Below, piece by piece: positions 18,342-25,137 of a DNA stretch of 64,000 nucleotides (the first letter of the stretch is position 1; each line of letters begins with the position of its first letter). This stretch comes from JALYYC01 sp963795805 (GTDB lineage: Bacteria > Chloroflexota > Dormibacteria > CF-121). The notes under the pieces were generated by a model. The model did no database searches, was not told the DNA's origin, and saw only the letters and a list, made by a program, of their open reading frames with translations. Position numbers and translations under genes: made by a program. Location: assembly GCA_963795805.1 (NCBI GenBank), contig CAWCIV010000002.1, positions 124,001-188,000 of the forward strand. The letters run 5' to 3'.

Positions 18342-18376
18342 GAATTTAGTATATGGGTCATGCCCCTGGGCGTCAT
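18325..18376. promoter_or_regulatory. Overlapping divergent promoters for moaA and DNA ligase
   Basis: Only 18 bases separate the two start codons. On the plus strand TTGGTC (18325-18330), 16 bases, TAGTAT (18347-18352) places the start of transcription at the ligase ATG (18360). On the minus strand ATGACG (18376-18371), 17 bases, TATACT (18353-18348) places it at the moaA ATG (18341). The two -10 elements share the same bases. Confidence 0.55.
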
Positions 18377-19382
18377 GCCACCGTTCAGTCCCATGGAAGC
18401 GAAGGTCCAGTCGGAGCTTCCCAGGGGCGACCTCTGGCAATACGAGCCGAAGTGGGATGGCTTCCGCGCGGTCGCCTTCAGGGACGGCGACGAGGTGATC
18501 GTGCACAGCCGCAACCAGAAGGTCCTGACCCGCTACTTTCCTGAACTCGTCCCGGCGATTCAATCGATCAAGCCGAAACGCATCGTCCTCGACGGCGAGA
18601 TCGTGGTCTTCACCGGGGCGGGCACGGATTTCGATGCGATGACGAACCGGATCCACCCGGCCGCGTCGCGCGTCAAGATGCTCTCCGAGACGCAGCCGGC
18701 CTCCTACATCGCGTTTGACCTGCTGGCCGACGGGGACGAGAGCCTGCTCGAGGTCCCCCTCCGGGAGCGCCGCCGCCGGCTCGAGAAGCTGCTGGGACCG
18801 CGCCCGGGGTCGATTTTTCTCAGCCCTGCGACGACCGATCGCGAGGTGGCGCTGAACTGGCTCAAGGAGTACCGCGGCACCGGGCTCGACGGCATCGTCG
18901 CCAAGCGGCTCGATGATGTCTATCACCCGGACAAGCGGGCGATGATCAAGGTGAAGGAGCAGCGGACGGCGGACTGTGTCGTGGGAGGCTTCCGGTGGGG
19001 CAACGACGGCAAGCGGGTCGGCTCCCTGTTGCTCGGGGTCTATCGCGGCAAGACGCTGGAGTACATCGGGCATACGTCCGGCTTCGACGATGCGCAACGC
19101 CGTGAGCTGGTCCCGATGCTGGAGCCGCTGCGGGGCGGGACCAGCTTCGAGGGCGGGCGTGCCCCCGGCGGCCCGAGCCGCTGGTCGGGGGACCGCGACC
19201 TGGGCTGGGAACCACTGCGACCGGAACTGGTCTGCGAGGTGGCCTTCGACCGGCTGGAGAACGATCGGTTTCGCCATGGGGTCGGCTTCGTCCGCTGGCG
19301 GCCGGACAAGCCGCCGAAGTCCTGCACCCTGGCGCAACTCAAGGCGGAGGCCGCCGCCGAGCTGAAGTCGCTATTCGCCTGA
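18360..19382 (+). CDS. ATP-dependent DNA ligase (stand-alone LigC/LigD-type ligase domain)
   Basis: 340 residues. The nucleotidyl-transferase motif I is YEPKWDGFRA with Lys31 as AMP acceptor. Then come VLDGEIVVF (motif III region), DLLADGDESLLEVPLRERR, GLDGIVAKRLDDVYHPDKR (motif IV), MIKVKEQRTADCVVGGF (motif V) and an OB-fold C-terminal domain ending with RPELVCEVAFDRLENDRFRH. It seals nicks using ATP, distinct from the NAD-dependent LigA. No polymerase or phosphoesterase domain of full LigD is fused, and no ku gene is in the window. The start is set by the conserved MPPFSPMEAK N-terminus. Confidence 0.93.
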   Translation: MPLGVMPPFSPMEAKVQSELPRGDLWQYEPKWDGFRAVAFRDGDEVIVHSRNQKVLTRYFPELVPAIQSIKPKRIVLDGEIVVFTGAGTDFDAMTNRIHPAASRVKMLSETQPASYIAFDLLADGDESLLEVPLRERRRRLEKLLGPRPGSIFLSPATTDREVALNWLKEYRGTGLDGIVAKRLDDVYHPDKRAMIKVKEQRTADCVVGGFRWGNDGKRVGSLLLGVYRGKTLEYIGHTSGFDDAQRRELVPMLEPLRGGTSFEGGRAPGGPSRWSGDRDLGWEPLRPELVCEVAFDRLENDRFRHGVGFVRWRPDKPPKSCTLAQLKAEAAAELKSLFA

Positions 19383-19422
19383 GGTCGGCGCCGGATTTCC
19401 TGACCGGGCTGCCGACCCGCGC

Positions 19423-19641
19423 TTACGGCTTGGCCTCGCGCTCCTGCTTGGCCTCGCGCTCCTGCTTGGCCTCGTACTCGCCCGAGACCTCTCGGTCGAG
19501 CTCCGTCAGGACGCCCTTGGCCTTCTGGGGTAGCGGCTTGTCCTCGGTGTCGTTCGCCACTTTCTCTGTCAGATCCTCCGGCTCGAGCGGCGGGTCGGGC
19601 GTGGGGCCGCCGGCGATCGACGACGCTTCAGGCTCAGCCAT
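19423..19641 (-). CDS. Small acidic hypothetical protein with repeated tail
   Basis: 72 residues from ATG 19641, preceded by a strong Shine-Dalgarno sequence (AGGAGGAG about six bases upstream). The protein is acidic and Pro-rich in the first half, with LTEKVANDTEDKPLPQKAKG in the middle. It ends in a threefold EAKQER-type repeat encoded by near-identical 18-base repeats (19432-19480). No transmembrane segment. It diverges from the CBS-domain gene across a 99-base AT-rich promoter region. Function unknown; the company suggests a stress-related role, which is inference. Confidence 0.65.
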   Translation of the reverse strand: MAEPEASSIAGGPTPDPPLEPEDLTEKVANDTEDKPLPQKAKGVLTELDREVSGEYEAKQEREAKQEREAKP

Positions 19642-19661
19642 ATCAATCTCCTCCTGGGTAC

Positions 19662-19690
19662 TTGTTAGCGCAAATATCAATTTATAGTAT
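19662..19690 (+). promoter_or_regulatory. Promoter of the CBS-BON genes
   Basis: TTGTTA (19662-19667), 17 bases, TAGTAT (19685-19690) in an AT-rich island rare in this GC-rich sequence. Transcription would begin near 19697. The same island (TATACTATAAAT on the minus strand) could serve the divergent small acidic gene. Confidence 0.5.
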
Positions 19691-19740
19691 ACTCGAGGAC
19701 TTACAAATAATCCTTGAAGCAGTTCCAGGAGGTGGAGCAC

Positions 19741-20154
19741 GTGAAGGTAAGGGACGCGATGGCCAAAACCATCGTCTCGGGGTCGAAGGGCGACCGACTG
19801 ATCGACGTCGCTCGCAAGATGAAGGACCAGGACGCCGGGTTCCTTCCGATCGTCGAGGGTAGCAAGCTCATCGGCGTGGTGACGGACCGGGATATCGTGG
19901 TTCGCTGTGTCGCGGAAGGCCACGACCTGCGCAACGAGACCGCGGAGCACGTGATGAGCAAGGGCGTGACCACCGTCGCGCCGGACGATGACCTGGCGGA
20001 AGCCGGGCGCAAGATGGAGAACGAGGAGATCCGCCGGCTGGCCGTGGTCGAAAAAGGCTCGCTGGTCGGCGTTCTCAGCCACGGAAATATCGTGCAAGCC
20101 GGCAGCGATCGGCTTGGCGAGCAAGTAAGCAAGGGGGTCACCAAGGGTGCCTAA
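19741..20154 (+). CDS. CBS-domain pair protein
   Basis: 137 residues. GTG 19741 is chosen over the upstream frame because AGGAGGTGG lies six bases before it. Two CBS motifs make one Bateman module: VRDAMAKTIVSG..DAGFLPIVEGSKLIGVVTDRD, here given in parts, and HVMSKGVTTVAPDDDLAEAG..RRLAVVEKGSLVGVLSHGN. Such stand-alone pairs bind adenosine nucleotides (AMP, ATP, SAM) and act as energy or stress sensors. It overlaps the BON gene by eight bases, so the two are coupled. Confidence 0.93.
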   Translation: MKVRDAMAKTIVSGSKGDRLIDVARKMKDQDAGFLPIVEGSKLIGVVTDRDIVVRCVAEGHDLRNETAEHVMSKGVTTVAPDDDLAEAGRKMENEEIRRLAVVEKGSLVGVLSHGNIVQAGSDRLGEQVSKGVTKGA

Positions 20155-20815
20155 AGTACAAACGCCTGAAATCAAGATGCCGGACGTCAAGCTGCCGACC
20201 GTCAAATTGCCGGACAAGATCGCGGATGTGAAGATCCCAGACCTGAAGCTGGGCGACCTGAAACTCCCGCGTCTCTCGTTCGAGTCGAGCAACGCGATCA
20301 AGCAGGCGAAGAAGCGCCTGCCCGGGCAGCAAAACCGGCCGAGCCTCGTGTCGATCGTCGCCGGGGCCATCGCCGGTGCGGCGCTCTTCTACTTCCTCGA
20401 TCCGGAGCGTGGCGCGACACGCCGTGCGCAGGCGGCGTCCCAGATCTCGGCGACGGTTCGCCGCCTCGGCGGCAACCTGAGCCAGATCGGAAACCGCGCC
20501 AGCTCCAATGCCAACGGCTTCTCGCAAAAGATGATCCACCTCCGGTCGGGGAGCACGCCCGTCGACGACCTGACGCTTCGCGACCGAGTCGAGAGCGAGA
20601 TCTTCCGCGACTCGAGCCTGCCCAAGGGCCGGCTGAACCTGGATGTCGAATCCGGGGTCGTCACGATTCGCGGCCAGGTGGACAACGCCTATGAGATCGC
20701 CTCGATTGAGAAGGCGGTGCTCAAGGTCCGCGGCGTGAACGGAGTCGAGAACCTCTTGCATGTCCAGGGCTCGCCGGCACCCAACAAGGTGGAGGCGCGC
20801 GAAACGGTTCGGTAA
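20147..20815 (+). CDS. BON-domain protein with N-terminal K-x-P repeats
   Basis: 222 residues from GTG 20147. Residues 1-45 are an imperfect repeat of a KLPDVK-like unit (PEIKMPDVKLPTVKLPDK, VKIPDLKLGDLKLPRL). A hydrophobic helix with a YtxH-like junction follows (AGAIAGAALFYFLDPERGATRR), then a linker with IHLRSGSTPVDDLTLRDRVE. The C-terminal BON domain includes LNLDVESGVVTIRGQVDN and VKGV-type repeats (VLKVRGVNGVENLLHV). BON domains bind phospholipid surfaces and occur in OsmY-like stress proteins. It is coupled to the CBS gene and followed by a terminator. The repeat segment is not one I recognise. Confidence 0.85.
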   Translation: MPKVQTPEIKMPDVKLPTVKLPDKIADVKIPDLKLGDLKLPRLSFESSNAIKQAKKRLPGQQNRPSLVSIVAGAIAGAALFYFLDPERGATRRAQAASQISATVRRLGGNLSQIGNRASSNANGFSQKMIHLRSGSTPVDDLTLRDRVESEIFRDSSLPKGRLNLDVESGVVTIRGQVDNAYEIASIEKAVLKVRGVNGVENLLHVQGSPAPNKVEARETVR

Positions 20816-20839
20816 GTTCGAATTCGTCGACCTGTGGGA

Positions 20840-20870
20840 CGCGGCCGGAGCGATCCGGCCGCGTTTCTTG
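20840..20870 (+). terminator. Intrinsic terminator after the CBS-BON unit
   Basis: A 10-bp perfect stem CGCGGCCGGA/TCCGGCCGCG (20840-20849 and 20854-20863) with loop GCGA is followed by TTTCTTG. It lies 25 bases after the BON stop. Confidence 0.85.
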
Positions 20871-20959
20871 TGCCCGCACGAGCCAGTCGGGAAGGGCACC
20901 CGGGAACAGGCCGCACCGAGTGGCTGGCGTAACTGCCTGTTGCATTAATTAGAGACTTC

Positions 20960-21027
20960 TTATAGGCTGACCCGTGGGAAAGTCGGGTTGATGTTTCGAG
21001 CGCCTGAATCGGGCGCTCACGAGGAGG
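20960..21027 (+). promoter_or_regulatory. Structured 5' leader of the secreted beta-propeller gene
   Basis: Two short hairpins stand in tandem: TGACCCG/CGGGTTG (20968-20974 and 20984-20990, with G-T pairs) and GAGCGCC/GGCGCTC (20998-21004 and 21012-21018). The second ends three bases before the Shine-Dalgarno GAGGAGG (21021-21027). A possible -10 TATAGG (20961-20966) overlaps the first, so the start of transcription is uncertain. No known riboswitch is recognised. Confidence 0.4.
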
Positions 21028-21033
21028 CAATCG

Positions 21034-22215
21034 ATGGGGATCAGGAAAAGGTCCGTCTTTGGCGTGGTGGCCCTGGCGGTGGGGGCGCTCTTGCCCAGCC
21101 CCGCGCTGGCGCAGGCGGCCCCGGCGCCGGTGCCGGTGGCTTCGGGCTTCGACAGCCCACGCGGCGTGGCGTTCTTCCACGGAAAGCTGGTGGTCGGCGA
21201 GGCCGGCACCGGCGGACCACGCTGTATTCCGGCATCGGAGTCGAACCCACTCACCTGCTTCGGCCGTACCAGCCGGATCTCGTGGGTCAACACCACGACG
21301 GGGTCGCACACTCCCCTCGTCGATCATCTCTTTTCGGTGGCCGAGTTCCACGCGCCGGGACAGCCGCCTGACACCCTGGGCGTGAGCGGGCTCTCGGCGC
21401 GGGGAGGGACGCTCCTGGCGATCATGGGCGTGTTCCCGCAGGCCTTCGCGAACTACCAGTGTGCGGAGGAGGATTCGGCCTGCGAGGCGGATCTGGCGGC
21501 CGCACGGCAGCAGGCCGGCGCCCTCCTGGCCGTGAAGGGCAACGGCTCCTGGCGCAAGGTGGCCGGCGTCGGCGCCTATGACTACAACTACACCGCGAAT
21601 ATCCCTGGACAGGAGCACGACGCGAATCCATATGGCGTGCTGGCCGCCAACGGCGGCGCGTATGTCGCGGACGCGGGGTCGAACACACTCGACTTCGTCA
21701 GCAATGGCGGACGGATCACCATCCTTCATTACTTCCCACAGCGCTACGCCGGTTTTCCGAGCGACGAAGTGCCCACCTGCGTCGTCAAGAGCGGCGAGAG
21801 CCTCTGGGTCGCCACCCTGGCGGGCAACCTGTTTTTTGTGCATGGGCGCTCAGCAACCCAGGTCGCCAACCCGATGCTCAAGCACGTTACCGGCTGCACG
21901 ACCGACGGCGAAAACGTGTACTTCGTGAACATGTGGACCACGCCCGATTTTCCCCAGCCGTTCACGGGCGACATCGTGCAGTTCAACCCGGAGAATCACA
22001 CGTCCTCGGTGATCGCCGCGGGGCTCAATTTCCCCAACATGGACACGGTTGGGCCTGACGGCAACCTGTATTTCAGCGCCGACAGCGTCTGTCCGCACGG
22101 CGGCATTGCAAACTTCTGCCCGAACGGCGGGACCGTCTGGAAGCTGGCGCTGGCGCACGACGGCGACGAACATGGTGACGGCGGCGGCGGCGGCGACAAC
22201 AACCAGAACAACTGA
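21034..22215 (+). CDS. ScyD/ScyE-type secreted beta-propeller protein
   Basis: 393 residues. A clear signal peptide (basic start, VVALAVGALLPSPALAQA cleavage) is followed by NHL/propeller-like blades: SGFDSPRGVAFFHGKLVVGE, NPYGVLAANGGAYVADAGSN and VGPDGNLYFSADSVC. The C-terminus is Asp/Gly/Asn-only (DGDEHGDGGGGGDNN), a possible Ca-binding or spacer tail. The family is named after cyanobacterial scytonemin-cluster proteins, but most members in other phyla have no assigned function. The six or more Cys in the mature part suggest disulfides. The start is set by GAGGAGG eight bases upstream. Confidence 0.82.
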   Translation: MGIRKRSVFGVVALAVGALLPSPALAQAAPAPVPVASGFDSPRGVAFFHGKLVVGEAGTGGPRCIPASESNPLTCFGRTSRISWVNTTTGSHTPLVDHLFSVAEFHAPGQPPDTLGVSGLSARGGTLLAIMGVFPQAFANYQCAEEDSACEADLAAARQQAGALLAVKGNGSWRKVAGVGAYDYNYTANIPGQEHDANPYGVLAANGGAYVADAGSNTLDFVSNGGRITILHYFPQRYAGFPSDEVPTCVVKSGESLWVATLAGNLFFVHGRSATQVANPMLKHVTGCTTDGENVYFVNMWTTPDFPQPFTGDIVQFNPENHTSSVIAAGLNFPNMDTVGPDGNLYFSADSVCPHGGIANFCPNGGTVWKLALAHDGDEHGDGGGGGDNNQNN

Positions 22216-22277
22216 TCAGCCGGTAACGAGAACACACGGAGAGCGGCGGCGGCCGGGCATAGGTCCGGTCGCCGCAT

Positions 22278-24483
22278 TCACCCGGTCCCGACCGGCGTAA
22301 AGGCCCCCGCTCCCGGAACCAGCTCGACGATCCCGCGAAGGCCGGCCAAAAGGACCTGGCAGGACTTCAGGCTGTTGAGCAGCGGCCGCGCCGGAAGCCC
22401 ATCTCGACTGGGGCTGGCCACCTGGATGACGGCGAGACACGGCGGCGCGCTCACGTCCCAATCCGGTGGGCCGCCGGCCGTGAAGATCGCCGCCGGGAGC
22501 GTCGCCGAAAAGGCGTGCCACGGACTGTCCGGCGGGATCACGGCGAGAGCGGCATCCGCCGCCTGGATGGCCCAGCTGCGCCCATCACCGAGCGGGCTGA
22601 GCCGGACGCCGGCCAGGCTGAGCGTTGGCGCGCCGCTGGTGATGGGAATGCCGGCCGCGGTGGCTTGCTGGATCACATTCCGAAGGGTCGGCGTCCACGG
22701 ATCGGGATCGGCCACGATGATCTCCGCGATTCGGAAGCGGGCCAGGATGGCGGCCGCCGCGCCCACGTGGAGACGCCGGCCACCCGTGATGATCCAGGCG
22801 CGTAGCTCGCGGGCGGTCGGCGGGAGCGCGCGGCCGATCGACTGGGCGAACTTGTCGCCGTCGGGTCCACCATCGATCAGGACCTGCTCACCTCCTCCGC
22901 TGCGGACCAGCACTGCCGATCCGGTTCCGACGTCGAGGGCATAGACATGCACGCGGCCGTCGGGGCTGATCAGCAGCAGCGCCGCGGCCAGCAGCGTTGT
23001 GATCCCGAGCACCGCCCAGACCTTGCGCTGCCAGAGGAAGATTCGCAGCCTGATGCCGGCCAGGGCGCCGCCATTGAGGATGCCGGCGGCTGCCAGCCAG
23101 CGGGCCGGGAAGTACGGCATCACGATGGCGGCGGCCGGCAGCGACCCGCAAGCCTGAATGACCCCCCGGAACCAGGCCGCCACGCCCCCGGCGAGTTGCA
23201 ACGCGGGCCAGCCGGCCGGAGCGAGGATGGCGCCAAGGATGGCCCCTCCGCCACCGATCACCATCATCAAGGGCAGCAGCGGAAGCACCAGCGCGTTGGC
23301 CAGCGGGGCCACGATTGACAACTGGTGGAAGTTCGCGAGCATCAACGGCCAGGTTGCCGCCTCGGCAGCGATGGTCGCCGCAAATGGGTCCCGCAGCACC
23401 GCGGGAATCCAACCGAGGCGCGCCGCGATGCCATCGGTGAAGGTGGCGATCCCGACCGTCCCACTGAAGGACAGCAGGAAGCTCACGTCACGGGCGAGGT
23501 CGGGCTTGAGGGCGAGCATGATCGCGGCCGTCAGCGCCAGGGAAAGGTAGACGTGCGTGTCGCGCCGGAACCGGCCGGCAATCACGACCAGCGCGCCCAT
23601 GGCGGCGGCCCGCAGCGCGGCGGCCGACGCGCCGGCGAGCAGGGCATAGATGACGATCACGGTGAGGGCGATGACGGGGGCGGCGCGAGGAAGAACCCGT
23701 CCGACCGAGCCGGTGATGATGCGCGCGAGCAGCGAGACCTTGAGGCCGGAAATCACGACGATATGAATCAGCCCGCTGGCGATCATGGCCTGCTCGAGTG
23801 CCGGAGGGAGCGCAGCCCGATACCCGAAGACGACGCCGAGCAACAGGGCAGCCTGCGGTTCGGGCAAGGCGCGGTCGACCGAGCCGATCACGGCATGCCT
23901 GGCGGCGAAGAGCGCCGTGTGAAACGGGTCGCCCGAATGCGCCATGTTCCGCACCAGTCGGGCGGACGGCATGACGCCGGCGATGCCCTGTTCGGCCAGG
24001 TAGGCCCGGTAATCGAACTGGTCGAAGCGCGGCGGCGGCTCGAGCGGCCCCGCCAGCAGCACGAGGTCCCCGTAGTGGATCGGCACGCCGCCATAGACCA
24101 TCGCCTGGATACGGAGGTTTTGCGCCGCGGCGAGGGACACCCCGAGGATGCGATCGACCCGAACGCTGATCCGGGTTGCGTTGTGTCGCGGCTGCGGGTC
24201 GTCATCCACCATGCCCGCTACCGACTGCGGAGCGCTCGAAAGCCCGGGAGGCAACGCGACCGTCGGCGCCACCTGGGCACGGCCGGCGCCGAGCACGAAC
24301 GCCAGCGAGGTGACGAACACGACCAGCATCAGCGCTGGCCGCGCGACCGAGACCGCGATGGCGGCCACCAGCAGCAGCGACCGCGAGCGCCAGCATCACC
24401 GGCCTCAGCACGACGACGGCCATGATGCCCGCGCTCCAGGCGAGCAGAAGCAGCCCGAACGTCCACCAGGGCAGCCGTCTCAC
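22278..24483 (-). CDS. comEC: ComEC/Rec2 DNA-uptake channel (one indel; degenerate lactamase-like domain)
   Basis: About 735 residues once a shift near 24375 is corrected. The N-terminus is MRRLPWWTFGLLLLAWSAG from ATG 24481-24483. The order is two helices, an OB-like DUF4131 part (FDQFDYRAYLAEQGIAGVMP), the Competence domain (GLIHIVVISGLKVSLLARII, AALRAAAMGALVVIAGR) and a metallo-beta-lactamase-like domain (YALDVGTGSAVLVRSGG, VLIDGGPDGDKF). ComEC carries single-stranded DNA across the membrane in natural transformation. The lactamase-like domain lacks the HxHxDH motif: the position reads TGGRRLHVGAA. It overlaps comEA by ATGA, so the two form an operon. Confidence 0.9.
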
Positions 24484-25079
24484 GGGATGGTCAGGGATTT
24501 GGCGAGCTGTTTGTAGAGCGCGGTGTCAAGGCCCAGCCCACTCTTCAGCTCGGTCAGGGACTGGAAGCCGCCGTTCGACTGCCTGAAGCCGATGATCGCA
24601 TCCGCGATATCCGGGAGCATGCCCGGGACGCCGAGCAGCTGCTCGCGGGTGGCGGTGTTGATATCGAGCTTTGCCTTCTTTGCCGCCTTCGCGCAATGGC
24701 CGGCGAACGGCACGGCAATCTGCCTGGCATCCTTGAGGTGCGCGGCCAGGTTTGGCAGGCAACTCGGATCGGCGGCGCTGGAGATGCCACCGGCGGCAAC
24801 GATCGCGTCCACGACCCGAAGCCCGGATGACAGCGTATAGAGACCCGGATTCAGGACCGCGCCGTTGACGTACACGATGACGGTGCGGTCCTGCGCCGTT
24901 TCCAGGTCGCCCGCCGAAATCGCGGCCGCCGCGAGGGGGCCCGCGCTCGCGCCGCGAGGCCAGAGCAGATAGGCACCGGTCAGGACGATGCCGCCGGCAA
25001 GCAGCAGCGCCAGCATCCAGCTATGCCGGTAGAGCCCGGCTCGCAACGCCCCGCTGGTGCGCCACCACAAATCGGTCAT
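24480..25079 (-). CDS. comEA: ComEA family DNA receptor
   Basis: 199 residues. One N-terminal membrane helix (LALLLAGGIVLTGAYLLW) is followed by an SLBB domain (VIVYVNGAVLNPGLYTLSSG, LRVVDAIVAAGGIS) and a C-terminal helix-hairpin-helix pair (LDINTATREQLLGVPGM, GFRQSNGGFQSLTELKS). It binds incoming double-stranded DNA outside the membrane and hands it to ComEC, with which it overlaps by four bases. No other com gene is nearby, though an orphan Flp pilin lies 3 kb away. Confidence 0.93.
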   Translation of the reverse strand: MTDLWWRTSGALRAGLYRHSWMLALLLAGGIVLTGAYLLWPRGASAGPLAAAAISAGDLETAQDRTVIVYVNGAVLNPGLYTLSSGLRVVDAIVAAGGISSAADPSCLPNLAAHLKDARQIAVPFAGHCAKAAKKAKLDINTATREQLLGVPGMLPDIADAIIGFRQSNGGFQSLTELKSGLGLDTALYKQLAKSLTIP

Positions 25080-25137
25080 GTTGCGAACGCTAAACCCCTG
25101 GGCGCATGATCAGGGTGGCTCGGATCTGCGCCGCTCC

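Noticed and set aside
17328..19337. 669-residue version of MoaA
   Set aside because: Everything before MPLLTKPAVV is antisense to the DNA ligase; the normal MoaA length is reached from ATG 18341.
19430..19490. Short direct repeats that could suggest a CRISPR or satellite
   Set aside because: The repeat is in frame, encodes EAKQER units inside a small protein, has no spacers and only about three copies.
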